From Bog-532 sp963742865 (GTDB taxonomy: Bacteria > Actinomycetota > Actinomycetes > Streptosporangiales > Streptosporangiaceae): DNA of 64,000 nt. How positions within the stretch are numbered: position 1 is the stretch's first letter; every line of letters starts with the position of its first letter. Below are positions 19,209-27,972 of this stretch, one piece after another. The notes beneath the pieces were generated by a model, which saw nothing but the letters and a program-made list of their open reading frames with translations, ran no database searches and was not told the origin of the DNA. A program made the translations under genes and the position numbers. The DNA lies in contig CAVUNW010000043.1 in the NCBI GenBank assembly GCA_963742865.1, forward strand, positions 62,001 to 126,000, written 5' to 3'.

Positions 19209-20733
19209 TCAGAGGGCGAGGACTTCTTCCTCCGCCTCCGCCGGCCGCGGCCGGGGCGGGGGCGCCATCGGGGCGCGGACGCGGATCAGCGTGGCCATCA
19301 CGATCAGCGCCACCGCGTCCAGGATGGCGGCGAGCAGGAACGCGGTCGACATGCCGTGCGCGAGGGCGTGACGCGCCTGCAGGGCCGGGGCCACCCCGGC
19401 GAGCGGGTGCCGCGCCGCGTCGTGGAAGGACGTGCCGAACACCGCGACCAGGACGGCCAGCCCCAGCGCCCCGCCGACCTGCTGCATGACGTTGACCATG
19501 CTGGAGGCGGCGCCGGAGTCCTCCGGCTGCACACCGGCCAGCGAGGCCGTGGTCAGGGGCACGAACACGGTCCCCATGCCCGCCCCGAGGAGCACCATGG
19601 GGCCGATGACGCCGGTCCAGTACCCGGTACCGGGCGAGACGCGGGACAGCCAGGCCATGCCGATGATGACCGGCACCATGCCGGCGACCATCAGCGTCTT
19701 GGGCCGGACGAGACCCATGAGCCGGGGAACCACCCGCGACACGCCGAACAGCATGATCGTCATGGGCAGGAACGCGATGCCGGCGCGCAGCGGGCTGAAG
19801 CCGAGAATGTCCTGCAGGAACTGGGTCAGGAAGTAGAACATCCCGAACATCCCGGCCACCAGCAGCAGCCGCGCGACGTAGGACCCGGACCGGCTGGCGT
19901 CGGCGAACAGTCGCAGCGGCGTGATCGGCTGCCGCGCGCGGCTCTCGGTGACCAGGAAGGCGGCGAGCAGCACCGCGGCCGCCGCGAAGGCGCCGATCGC
20001 CAGCGCCGTCGCCCCAGCCGCTGGCGGCGGCGCGGATGAACGCGTACACCAGTGACGCCATGCCGAGGGTCGAGGTGAGCGCGCCGGCCACGTCGAAGCG
20101 GCCCGGCTGGCGCGGCGTCTCGGCCACGTACCGGGGCGCGGCGGCCAGCGCGATCAGCCCGATCGGCACGTTGATGAACAGCACCCACCGCCAGGACAGC
20201 CACTCGGTGATAACGCCGCCGAGCACCAGGCCGAGCGATGCCCCGCCAGTGATGACGCCGGTGTAGATGGCCAGCGCCCGGGTCCGCTCGCGGCCCTCGG
20301 AGAAGCTGCCGATGATCAGCGCCAGCACCGCGGGCGAGGCCAGCGCCCCGCCGACGCCCTGCAGGGCGCGTGCGGCCAGCAGCAGGCCGGCCGAGGTGGC
20401 CAGGCCGCCCGCCAGCGAGGCCAGCGTGAAGAGGCCGACCCCGATGAGGAACATCCGCCGCCGGCCGAGGATGTCGCCGGCGCGGCCACCAAGCAGCAGC
20501 AGGCCGCCGAACGTCAGCGTGTACCCGTTCATCACCCAGGACAGGCTGGTCGCGCTGAAGTGCAGGCCATGCTGGATCTCCGGCAGCGCGATGTTCACCA
20601 CCGTGGCGTCCAGGATGACCATGAGCTGGGCGCAGAGCAGAATGACCAGGGCCATTCCGCGGTGGCCGTAGCCGCGGCGCGGCGTATCCCGGTTCCGCAG
20701 CGCCCCTGGTGAAACAGCAGGGGAAGAAGACAC
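19209..20733 (-). CDS. MFS drug transporter, DHA2 family (frame broken near 20010)
   Basis: 14-TM proton-coupled efflux pump. The N-terminal frame starts at ATG 20733 and contains LDATVVNIALPEIQ (motif D1), GGRAGDILGRRR (motif A) and GASLGLVLGGVITEW (motif C). The frame reaches RAAASGWGD and then shifts by one base to AVLLAAFLVTESRARQPI, continuing to 19209. The joined length of about 508 residues is normal for the family. It is divergent from a TetR gene across a 150-bp gap with two matching operators, so it is expected to be induced by the TetR ligand. 242 bp separate its 3' end from the convergent SDR gene; I see nothing defined in that gap. Confidence 0.87.
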
Positions 20734-20810
20734 TTTGCCTCCACGTTGTGTGGTCAGTTCGCTTCCGCCATCGAGGTTCCGCTGGCCAGGCGGTACACTC
20801 GGGATAGAAA

Positions 20811-20849
20811 CGGAGGCCTACTCCGGTTACTATACGGAGGCACCCTCCG
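20811..20849. promoter_or_regulatory. Two predicted TetR operators
   Basis: CGGAG-GCCTA-CTCCG (20811-20825) and CGGAGG-CAC-CCTCCG (20835-20849). They are two inverted repeats with the same half-site, 24 bp centre to centre, in the MFS/TetR divergent gap. A TATAC element lies between them. This arrangement suggests cooperative repression of both promoters. Confidence 0.75.
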
Positions 20850-20883
20850 CTTTGGCAAACTAATTATTCAATGACGAAGGCCA

Positions 20884-21495
20884 ATGACCAGAACTGACAC
20901 CCCCCTCACGGAGCAGCCAGCGGCGCCGCCGATGCGCGCGGACGCGCGACGCAGTCATGAGCGGTTGCTGGCCGCGGCGACGGCCGCGTTCGCGGAGAAG
21001 GGCGCCGACGCGCCGCTGGAGGACATCGCCCGCCGCGCCGGGGTCGGGATCGGCACGCTTTACCGGCACTTCCCCACCCGGCTGGACCTGCAGGAGGCGG
21101 TGTTCCGCACACAGGTCAAAGCGGTCTGCGCCCGGGGCGAGGAACTAGCCAGCTATCCCTCCGCCGGGGAGGCCTTCGCAGGCTGGCTGCGCGTGCTGGC
21201 CAGCTACCTGGTCACCAAGCGCGGCCTGGCCAGCGCGCTGATCGCGGCGCGGGGCGTGGACTCTGACGTCATCAGCGCGTGCAGCCGCACCATTCGCGAG
21301 ACCGCGGGGCGGCTGCTGGACCGCGCCCAGGAGGCCGGCGCCGTGCGCGCCGATCTCACCGCGACGGACGTGATGATGCTGGTGCACGGGGTCGTGGTCG
21401 CGACCGAGCGGACCCCGGATCAGGCCGACCGGCTGCTGTCCCTCACTCTCGATGGGCTCCGGGCCCGCGACGGGGAAGACGGGGAAAAGGCCTGA
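20884..21495 (+). CDS. TetR/AcrR-family transcriptional regulator
   Basis: 203 residues. HTH: RRSHERLLAAATAAFAEKGADAPLEDIARRAGVGIGTLYRHFPTRLDL is a full TetR DNA-binding domain. The C-terminal ligand domain (WLRVLASYLVTKRGLASALI) belongs to the branch often found beside DHA2 pumps. Probable local repressor of the divergent MFS gene and of itself through the operators at 20811-20849. The stop is 3 bp from the end of the convergent Lrp gene. Confidence 0.93.
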   Translation: MTRTDTPLTEQPAAPPMRADARRSHERLLAAATAAFAEKGADAPLEDIARRAGVGIGTLYRHFPTRLDLQEAVFRTQVKAVCARGEELASYPSAGEAFAGWLRVLASYLVTKRGLASALIAARGVDSDVISACSRTIRETAGRLLDRAQEAGAVRADLTATDVMMLVHGVVVATERTPDQADRLLSLTLDGLRARDGEDGEKA

Positions 21496-21498
21496 TCG

Positions 21499-21990
21499 TC
21501 AGGGGACGGCCGGCGGCCGGTTCTCGTACGGGGTGCTCAGCACGATCGTCGTCCGGGTGGACACCCCGGCCACGCCCCTGATCTCCTGCAGCAGGTCCTC
21601 CAGCGCCGCCGGTGAGGCCACCCGCACCTTGAGGATGTAGTTCTCGTCCCCCGCCACGCTGTGGCACGCCTCAATCGCCGCGATCGGCTCCAGCCGCTGC
21701 GGGACGTCGTCGGGGGCGGCCGCGTCGAAGGGCTTGATCGAGATGAAGGCCGTTAGCGGCAACCCGATCTCATCGGGGCTGCACAGCGCCGCGTAGCCCT
21801 TGATCACCCCGCCCTGCTCCAGCCGGCGTACACGCTGGTGCGCCGCCGATACCGACAGCCCGGTCCGCTTAGCCAGCTCGGTAAAGCTCATCCGGCCGTC
21901 ACCGGACAGGAGCGCGACGATTGCGCGGTCGATCTCTTCCACCCGGACACCGTAGCGCTGGCCGGCGCGGTACGGATCATGCCGGGCCAT
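21499..21990 (-). CDS. Lrp/AsnC-family transcriptional regulator
   Basis: 163 residues from ATG 21990; GTG 21942 (MEEIDRAIVALLSG) is an alternative that matches the usual family N-terminus better. HTH: FTELAKRTGLSVSAAHQRVRRLEQGGVIKGY; RAM effector domain: AFISIKPF ... ACHSVAGDENYILKVRV, with the GDxD-like ligand loop intact. These dimeric regulators sense amino acids; the target is unknown. 171 bp separate it from the divergent msiK-like gene, and that gap is AT-rich (TTACGCTAATGTAAC), as expected for an Lrp site or a promoter. Confidence 0.9.
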   Translation of the reverse strand: MARHDPYRAGQRYGVRVEEIDRAIVALLSGDGRMSFTELAKRTGLSVSAAHQRVRRLEQGGVIKGYAALCSPDEIGLPLTAFISIKPFDAAAPDDVPQRLEPIAAIEACHSVAGDENYILKVRVASPAALEDLLQEIRGVAGVSTRTTIVLSTPYENRPPAVP

Positions 21991-22161
21991 GCGGCCGCCA
22001 CGTGGTGCCGGTCAGCCCGTCTTTTATAACGAAACGGTCTCAATCTTTACGCTAATGTAACATTGAAGGTTGTGATCTTAACGCGGAACGACCCCGAAGT
22101 TACGCTGCCGACCAGGACATGACACGGGCCTCGACCCGGGCCCATAACGCAAGGGAGCACT

Positions 22162-23394
22162 ATGGCCCAGATAGTCCTCGATCACATCGACAAGGTCTAT
22201 GCCGGTGGTGTGAAGGCCATCGACGGGTTCTCCCTCGAGGTGAAAGACGGCGAGTTCATGGTCCTGGTCGGCCCTTCCGGGTGCGGTAAGTCCACCGCGC
22301 TGCGGTCGATCGCGGGGCTGGAGGAGATCAGCTCCGGGACCATCACGATCGGCGATCGGGTGGTCAACGATCTTCCGCCGAAGGACCGGGACATCGCCAT
22401 GGTGTTCCAGAACTACGCGCTCTACCCGCACATGACGGTCGAGCAGAACCTCGCCTTCGGCCTGCAGCTGCGCAAGACCCCCAAAGATGAGATCAAGCGC
22501 CGGGTCACCGAGGCGGCCAAGATGCTCGGCCTTGACCAGTACCTCAAGCGCAAGCCGGCCGCCCTGTCCGGTGGCCAGCGGCAGCGCGTGGCCATGGGCC
22601 GCGCGATCGTCCGCGAACCGCAGGCGTTCCTCATGGACGAGCCGCTGTCCAACCTGGACGCCAAGCTGCGGGTGTCAATGCGCGCGTCCCTCAACCAGCT
22701 GCACGAGCGCCTCGGCGTCACCACCATCTACGTCACCCACGACCAGGTTGAGGCCATGACCCTGGGCCACCGGGTCTGCGTCATGCGCGACGGCCGGCTG
22801 CAGCAGGTCGACACGCCGCAGCGCCTGTTCGAGTCGCCGGTCAACCTCTTCGTGGCCGGCTTCATCGGCTCGCCCGCGATGAACTTCGTGTCGGCCGAGC
22901 TGACCCGGGACGATGGGCCGACGGTCGCCTTCGCCGGGTACAAGCTCGCGGTGCCTGCCGCGGTCATCGAGAACAAGCCGGGCCTGGACAGCTACTTCGG
23001 GCGCAAGGTCATCCTGGGCATCCGGCCGTCCGACTTCGAGGACGCCACGCTCGCCGACGCGGGCTGGGCCCGGATGCCGGTCACCGCGGGCGTCACCGAG
23101 GAGCTGGGCAGCGAGATCCACGTCATCTTCACGATCGACGCGCCTCCGGTCGAGCACTCCAGTATCACCGACGCGGCCACCGGCGACAGCGGGGAAGACG
23201 AGAGCGTCGCGGCCCTGGTCGGCGGCAAGGCACTGTGGACGGCACGGGTGCAGGCCCGGTCCAGGGTCCGCCCCAACCAGCGGATCGAGCTCGCCATCGA
23301 CACGGCCAACCTGCAGTTCTTCGACGCCGACAGCGGCCTGTCCATCGGCCACCCCGAAGCCGTCCACTCCGCCGCCGAACCCGCCACGGTGTAG
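22162..23394 (+). CDS. Sugar ABC transporter ATPase, UgpC/MsiK-like
   Basis: A 410-residue ATPase that energises multiple binding-protein-dependent sugar importers. Walker A GPSGCGKST, Q-loop VFQNYALYPHMTV, signature LSGGQRQRVAMGR, Walker B AFLMDEPLSNLD, H-loop VTHDQVEAM, then a MalK-type C-terminal TOBE region (ILGIRPSDFED; ELGSEIHVIF). It stands alone without permease genes, as the shared ATPase MsiK does in streptomycetes. The ATG at 22162 has AAGGGAG 4 nt upstream. A perfect 18-bp hairpin follows 19 bp after the stop. A slightly longer acidic insert (TGDSGEDESVAAL) is present in the TOBE region. Confidence 0.92.
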   Translation: MAQIVLDHIDKVYAGGVKAIDGFSLEVKDGEFMVLVGPSGCGKSTALRSIAGLEEISSGTITIGDRVVNDLPPKDRDIAMVFQNYALYPHMTVEQNLAFGLQLRKTPKDEIKRRVTEAAKMLGLDQYLKRKPAALSGGQRQRVAMGRAIVREPQAFLMDEPLSNLDAKLRVSMRASLNQLHERLGVTTIYVTHDQVEAMTLGHRVCVMRDGRLQQVDTPQRLFESPVNLFVAGFIGSPAMNFVSAELTRDDGPTVAFAGYKLAVPAAVIENKPGLDSYFGRKVILGIRPSDFEDATLADAGWARMPVTAGVTEELGSEIHVIFTIDAPPVEHSSITDAATGDSGEDESVAALVGGKALWTARVQARSRVRPNQRIELAIDTANLQFFDADSGLSIGHPEAVHSAAEPATV

Positions 23395-23413
23395 AGCCCA
23401 GGCTCTGTGCCCG

Positions 23414-23453
23414 ACGGCCGCTCTCCCTGGCCAAAGCCAGGGAGAGCGGCCGT
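23414..23453 (+). terminator. Perfect 18-bp hairpin after the MsiK-like gene
   Basis: Left arm ACGGCCGCTCTCCCTGGC (23414-23431), loop CAAA, right arm GCCAGGGAGAGCGGCCGT (23436-23453), with no mismatch. There is no U-tract, as is common for actinobacterial terminators. Position and strength support transcription termination of the gene ending at 23394. Confidence 0.85.
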
Positions 23454-23525
23454 TCTAACGCGAGAACCGTGCGCAGGTTATGGCAGGACCACGCGCGGGT
23501 TACGGCGAGGCGATCGTTACCGGCC

Positions 23526-23757
23526 CAGCGAACCGGGCCGTCAGGCCCGGTGAGTGGCCGGTGTGTCGGCGAAGTACCACCGCGCGGGCGCGGAGCGCAG
23601 CGGGGGGTTCCGGGGGGTCGCCCCCCGGGCCAGCACAGCGAACCGGGCCGTCAGGCCCGGTGAGTGGCCGGTGTGTCGGCGAAGTACCACCGCGCGGGCG
23701 CGGAGCGCATCCGGGGGGTTCCGGGGGTCGTCCCCCCGGGCCAGCACGTCCCCCCGG
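23526..23757. repeat. 110-bp tandem direct repeat, two copies plus a fragment
   Basis: Copy 1 at 23526-23635 and copy 2 at 23636-23747 are nearly identical, differing only in the segment GCAGCGGGG versus GCATCCGGGG and in run lengths of G/C. A partial third unit, CGTCCCCCCGGGCCAACAC, follows. The units contain small palindromes (GGGCCGTCAGGCCC and CCCCCCGGGCC). They fill the gap between the MsiK terminator and the PAC2 gene; no gene is apparent. Confidence 0.88.
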
Positions 23758-23782
23758 GCCAACACTGTGGGAGAATTGGACT

Positions 23783-24715
23783 ATGCAGCGGGATCCGGAA
23801 GACCTGTACGAGCTGGGCGAGGACGTGCCGGACCTGGACGGCCTGGCGATGCTGCACCACCTCGAGGGCTTCATGGACGCGGGTGCGGCCGGCCGCCTGC
23901 TGGCGGAGCAACTGCTGGCCACGTGCGAGTCCGAGACGATCGCCACGTTCGACGTGGACCGCCTGATCGACTACCGCTCCCGGCGCCCGATGATGATCTA
24001 CTCCACCGACCACTGGGAAGACTACGAGCGGCCGGAGCTGGCCGTCCGCCTGATGCACGACTCGGCCGGCGCACCGTTCCTGCTAATGTCCGGGCCCGAG
24101 CCGGACCACGAGTGGGAACTGTTCGCGGCGGCCGTGCAGTCGCTGTCCGCCCGCCTGAACGCCGGGCCGCTGATCGGGTTCCACGGCATACCGATGGGCG
24201 TGCCGCACACCCGGCCGCTCGGCGTCATCAGCCACGGGACACGCCCCGAACTGATCGACGGCCGCCAGCAGATGCCCAGCAAGCTGCAGGTACCCGGCAG
24301 CGCCGCGGCGCTGGTGGAGCTGCGCCTGGGCCAGTCCGGCCGGGACGCGCTCGGCTTCGCCGTCAACGTGCCGCACTATCTGGCACAGGCCGTCTACCCG
24401 GAGGCCGCGGTCACGCTGCTGGACAAGGTCAGCGCCGCCACCGGCCTGGACCTGCCCAGTGACGCGCTGCGCGCGGCCGCGGACCGGACGAACAGCGAGA
24501 TCGACCGGCAGGTCGCGGAGTCCTCCGAGGTCGCCGAGCTCGTCAACGCGCTGGAACGGCAGTACGACGCGCTCGCTGAGGCGGGTGAGGCCGGCGACAG
24601 CGAAGACAGCCTGCTGAACGGCGAGCAGATGCCCACCGCCGATGAGCTGGCCGCTCAGTTCGAGCGCTTCCTGGCCGAACAGCAGGGCCGCGGCGACACG
24701 CCCCCCGACCGCTGA
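23783..24715 (+). CDS. PAC2-family protein
   Basis: A 310-residue member of the PAC2 (proteasome-assembly-chaperone-like, ATP-grasp-associated in some lineages) family. Typical elements are AGRLLAEQLLATCESETIATFDVDRLIDYRSRRP, GFHGIPMGVPHTRP, and FAVNVPHYLAQAVYPEAAVTLLDKV. The C-terminal 80 residues form an acidic helical segment (coiled-coil-like, SSEVAELVNALERQYDAL). Actinobacteria encode one or two such proteins, and a link to the proteasome is inferred from family only. The ATG at 23783 with GGGAG about 10 nt upstream is chosen; the longer open frame runs into the tandem repeats. Confidence 0.87.
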   Translation: MQRDPEDLYELGEDVPDLDGLAMLHHLEGFMDAGAAGRLLAEQLLATCESETIATFDVDRLIDYRSRRPMMIYSTDHWEDYERPELAVRLMHDSAGAPFLLMSGPEPDHEWELFAAAVQSLSARLNAGPLIGFHGIPMGVPHTRPLGVISHGTRPELIDGRQQMPSKLQVPGSAAALVELRLGQSGRDALGFAVNVPHYLAQAVYPEAAVTLLDKVSAATGLDLPSDALRAAADRTNSEIDRQVAESSEVAELVNALERQYDALAEAGEAGDSEDSLLNGEQMPTADELAAQFERFLAEQQGRGDTPPDR

Positions 24716-24752
24716 CCCTTCCCGGTTGCGCCTTCCCCGCAGTGCCTTCCCG

Positions 24753-25880
24753 TTAGGCGTCCACGAGGACGAGCTCGCGGGTCACGTTGTTCAGGCGCTC
24801 GGCGCCGTTCTCGGTGCACACCACGATGTCCTCGATGCGCGCCCCGTTCGGCCCGGGATAGATGCCCGGCTCGATGGAGAACGCCATGCCGGGTGCCAGC
24901 GGCTCGCTGTTGCCCGCCACGATGTACGGATCCTCGTGTGATTCCAGGCCGATGCCGTGCCCGGTGCGGTGGATGAACGCCGGGCCGTACCCGGCCCGGG
25001 CGATCGGCTCACGGGCCGCGGCGTCGATGGCCTCGGCGCGCACGCCCGGCTGCACGGCCTCATACGCCGCCTCCTGCGCGTCCTTGAGCACCTGGTAGTA
25101 GGCGACGAAGCCGGCGGGCGGCTCGCCGATCGCGTAGGTCCGGGTGCAGTCCGAACGGTAACCGGACGGCATCATGCCGCCGATGTCCACGACGACGGCG
25201 TCGCCGGGGCGCAGCACCCGGTCGGAGACCTCGTGGTGCGGGCTGGCCGCGTTCGGGCCGGAGCCGACGATCACGAAATCCACCTGGGTGTGCCCCTCGG
25301 CCAGGATCGCCTCGGCGATCAGCGTCCCCACCTCACGTTCGGTCCGGCCGGCCTTGAGCCAGCCCGGGACCCGGGCGTGCACCCGGTCGATCGCGGCGCC
25401 GGCCTCCCGCAGGGCCGCCACCTCGGCGGGGGTCTTGCGCATCCGCAGCTCCCGCAGCGCCGAGCTGGCCAGGACCTGGCGGGCCCCGGGCATCGCGTCC
25501 CGCAGCTTCAGCACCATCAGCGCCCACATCTGGTCCGCGAGCCCGACCACCCGGACCGGGCCCAGCCGCCGGGCGATCAGCGCGTAGGGGTCCTCGGTCT
25601 CCTCCCAGGCGATCATCTCCAGGCCCAGGCCCGAGGCCGGCGACGCCTGCGCCGCCGCCAGTTCCAGCCGCGGGACCACGAGCGCCGGCTCGCCGCGAGC
25701 CGGAATTACCAGGCAGGTCAGGCGCTCCAGCTGCTTGGCGTCGTACCCGGAGACGTAGCGCAGGTCGGCGCCCGGCGTCAGCAGCAGTGCGTCCGCTCCC
25801 CCGGCGCGCACCCGCTCGGCCGCGTCCTGGAGCCGGCTGGCCGGGAAGAGGCCGGAGGTTGTTGACGCTGGCTCAGACAT
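24753..25880 (-). CDS. M24-family metallopeptidase (Xaa-Pro aminopeptidase-like)
   Basis: 375 residues. A creatinase-type N-terminal domain (residues 1-145) precedes the pita-bread catalytic domain. The five metal ligands are recognisable: Asp in VVVDIGG, Asp in SDCTRTY, His in HRTGHGIGLESHEDP, Glu in IEPGIYPG and Glu in ARIEDIV. Predicted cytosolic removal of N-terminal residues before proline. The ATG at 25880 is the only start giving a normal N-terminus. It is downstream of the exonuclease gene with 75 bp between them, so they may be co-transcribed. Confidence 0.93.
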   Translation of the reverse strand: MSEPASTTSGLFPASRLQDAAERVRAGGADALLLTPGADLRYVSGYDAKQLERLTCLVIPARGEPALVVPRLELAAAQASPASGLGLEMIAWEETEDPYALIARRLGPVRVVGLADQMWALMVLKLRDAMPGARQVLASSALRELRMRKTPAEVAALREAGAAIDRVHARVPGWLKAGRTEREVGTLIAEAILAEGHTQVDFVIVGSGPNAASPHHEVSDRVLRPGDAVVVDIGGMMPSGYRSDCTRTYAIGEPPAGFVAYYQVLKDAQEAAYEAVQPGVRAEAIDAAAREPIARAGYGPAFIHRTGHGIGLESHEDPYIVAGNSEPLAPGMAFSIEPGIYPGPNGARIEDIVVCTENGAERLNNVTRELVLVDA

Positions 25881-25955
25881 CGATCGCCTCCCCTTCTGGG
25901 TGGTCGTGAGCGTGCGGTGTGATCATGAGCGTCCGGTGTGACCACGGCCGTGGCC

Positions 25956-26849
25956 TCACTGCCCGGTGACGGCCGAAACGAACCGGGACAGCGACGAGCC
26001 CAGCCGCCACCGCTCGTCCAGCTCCTTCAGCCGGGCGGGGTCGGCGGGCGTGGCCGGGAGGTCCCCGGCCACGGCCGGCAGCGGCACGTCGGTGGCGGTC
26101 CGCACCACCGCCGGGGCGACCTCGAGGTAATCGCGGGCGGCGGTGAGCTTGGCCCGGCTGCCGGTCGGGAAGCCGCCGTGTCCCTTGTCCACCGCCGCGA
26201 TGATGTCGTCGATGCCGCCGAACGAGCGGACCAGCGCCGCCGCGGTCTTCTCCCCCACCCCGGGCACCCCCGGCAGCCCGTCGCTGGGATCGCCGCGCAG
26301 CACCGCAAAGTCCGCGTACGCGCGGCCCGGGATGCCGTACCGCTCGGTCACCGCGCCCTCGTCGACGATCTCCAGCTTGGTCAGCCCGCGCACGGTGTAG
26401 ATGATGCGCACACCGCGGGCGTCGTCGACGAGCTGGAACAGGTCACGGTCCCCGGTGACGACGTCGACCGGCTGCTGGGCGGCGACCGCGAGGGTGGCGA
26501 TCACATCGTCGGCCTCGTAGCGGGCCGCGCCGGCCACGGCGATCCCCGCGGCGTCCAGGACCTCACGGATGATCGGCACCTGCGGGATCAGCGCGGGCGG
26601 CGTCTGCTCCTCGTTGCCCTGCAGCACCCGGTGTGCCTTATAGGAAGGCACCGCGGCCACCCGGAACGCGGGCCGCCAGTCCTCGTCCCAGCATGCGATC
26701 AGGCGCGACGGCTCGCGCCCGCGAACCAGCCGCGCGATCATGTCCAGCAGCCCGCGCACGGCGTTGACCGGCGTCCCGTCCGGCGCCGTGACGGTATCCG
26801 GCACGCCGTAGAACGCGCGGTAGTAGAGCGAAGCGGTGTCCAGCAGCAT
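25956..26849 (-). CDS. 5'-3' exonuclease (FEN-like)
   Basis: A stand-alone homologue of the 5' nuclease domain of DNA polymerase I, which removes flaps or RNA primers. Acidic metal ligands are visible in LLDTASLYYRAFYG, YEADDVIATLA and VTGDRDLFQLV, and the H3TH DNA-binding motif reads RGDPSDGLPGVPGVGEKTAAALV. About 297 residues. The family starts MLLDTAS, so ATG 26849 or the GTG 12 bp upstream (26861) is preferred over the open frame to 26957. No polymerase domain follows, as is usual in Actinobacteria that carry an extra copy. Confidence 0.92.
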   Translation of the reverse strand: MLLDTASLYYRAFYGVPDTVTAPDGTPVNAVRGLLDMIARLVRGREPSRLIACWDEDWRPAFRVAAVPSYKAHRVLQGNEEQTPPALIPQVPIIREVLDAAGIAVAGAARYEADDVIATLAVAAQQPVDVVTGDRDLFQLVDDARGVRIIYTVRGLTKLEIVDEGAVTERYGIPGRAYADFAVLRGDPSDGLPGVPGVGEKTAAALVRSFGGIDDIIAAVDKGHGGFPTGSRAKLTAARDYLEVAPAVVRTATDVPLPAVAGDLPATPADPARLKELDERWRLGSSLSRFVSAVTGQ

Positions 26850-26969
26850 GAGCGAGCCCACCCCGCCATCCTGCCAGGTCCGCCGGCCTGCGGGCGCCAT
26901 TGCATCGCCGTCGGCACCGCGTGGCACCGCGAATGGCACCCGCTGAGCTGCGAACACAGCCGCGATTCA

Positions 26970-27434
26970 CTATTGCTCTGCCCCGGGGCCGCCTGGCGCC
27001 TCGTCCGGGTCGGTGATCTGGATGAAGTGCAGCGGCTCGTCAAGGTCCCTTGCGTGCTCCTGCCACTTCGCCATGTCCAGGGTGAGGATGGGGCAGACCG
27101 CCGCATCGGCGACCGCAGCCACCTGGGCGTCCCACGGGTCAAGGCCAGTCCTGGCGATAACCTCAGCGAGCCTCGTAGCCTGCTCGGCGTCCCGCACCGG
27201 CGCCACTTCGGCGTTGCCCAGCCTCTCCAGGCCCTCCAGGAGATCATCGGCGTCGTCAGTGCGCACATCCAGAGATGCCCCGGTGAGCGTGAGGACGGGA
27301 ACGACCAGCGACTGCCCACGGGCGTCGTATCCCTGGATGAGGGTCATGATGCTGGCATCGAAGCGGGCGACAGCCACGGCCACGCTCAGGTCAACGACGT
27401 ATGGCGGCGGAGTGGCCCCACCGTCTTTACTCAC
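26970..27434 (-). CDS. PIN-domain-like toxin of a toxin-antitoxin pair
   Basis: 154 residues. An N-terminal YVVDLSVAVAVAR places the first acidic residue at Asp15, and the C-terminal GLDPWDAQVAAVADAAVCPILTLD matches the PIN pattern of a conserved D/A-rich helix followed by LxTxD. PIN proteins are metal-dependent ribonucleases. The gene overlaps the upstream ribbon-helix-helix antitoxin by 8 bp, the classic VapBC order. The first catalytic segment has no second acidic residue where most VapC proteins have one, so activity is likely but not certain. Confidence 0.82.
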   Translation of the reverse strand: MSKDGGATPPPYVVDLSVAVAVARFDASIMTLIQGYDARGQSLVVPVLTLTGASLDVRTDDADDLLEGLERLGNAEVAPVRDAEQATRLAEVIARTGLDPWDAQVAAVADAAVCPILTLDMAKWQEHARDLDEPLHFIQITDPDEAPGGPGAEQ

Positions 27435-27681
27435 CTCTTAGCAGCGCGGCAGCCTGGGCGTCGACGTGCGCCATCATCCGGGCCACCTTGCCCGGATCGG
27501 CCCGTTCGGCCGCCTCCTTCCACAACCTGCGCTGGCGCCGCTCGCGCTGGATCCTGGCCTCCATCGCGTCATTGAACACGGCCGATACAGAGGGAGCCTT
27601 GCCCTCCTTCACCAGCTGCTCGGCATAGGCAGACAGGCGAGGGTCCACGGTGATGGTCAGACGGGCCTTTCTGTCGCTCAT
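27427..27681 (-). CDS. Ribbon-helix-helix antitoxin (CopG/VapB-like)
   Basis: 84 residues from ATG 27681. The N-terminus ARLTITVDPRLSAYAEQLVKEG, followed by SVSAVFNDAMEARI, is an RHH DNA-binding fold (beta strand plus two helices). The basic/charged C-terminus (ERRQRRLWKEAAER) would wrap the toxin. It overlaps the PIN gene downstream by 8 bp, indicating coupled translation. Autoregulation is expected; the strong inverted repeat at 27796-27835 lies about 115 bp upstream. The longer open frame to 27981 is spurious. Confidence 0.85.
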   Translation of the reverse strand: MSDRKARLTITVDPRLSAYAEQLVKEGKAPSVSAVFNDAMEARIQRERRQRRLWKEAAERADPGKVARMMAHVDAQAAALLRGE

Positions 27682-27795
27682 ACCCGGATCATACGATGGA
27701 GCACGCGCGATTGGGCGGATGCCGCATCGTGGTGGTGTTCGGCTTCCTGGATACGGTCCCCGGCTAACTCGGCTCCGCCGGTCCCCAACCGGAAC

Positions 27796-27835
27796 GTGTG
27801 CGATAGTGGCTGCTATCACCGCCACTATCGCACAC
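27796..27835. other. Perfect 15-bp inverted repeat with 10-nt spacer
   Basis: GTGTGCGATAGTGGC (27796-27810) and GCCACTATCGCACAC (27821-27835) around TGCTATCACC. It lies between the divergent antitoxin gene and the ArsB-like gene. The spacer itself repeats the GCTATCAC element. It could be a toxin-antitoxin operator, a bidirectional terminator or a decayed mobile-element end; the sequence alone does not decide. Confidence 0.8.
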
Positions 27836-27972
27836 AAATTCGAGACTGGCCGGGGTCTTCCCCGGGACGCGAGGACGGTGACATGGCGGCATGGCCATAA
27901 TTGCCGCATGACGGTCCATGCCGAGCAGCGCGACTGCCGCCGCGCAAGCCGTGGCCCGGCTGCCGACGTTGG

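Noticed and set aside
23526..23757. Tandem repeats as a CRISPR array
   Set aside because: Units are 110 bp, directly adjacent without unique spacers, and there are no cas genes nearby.
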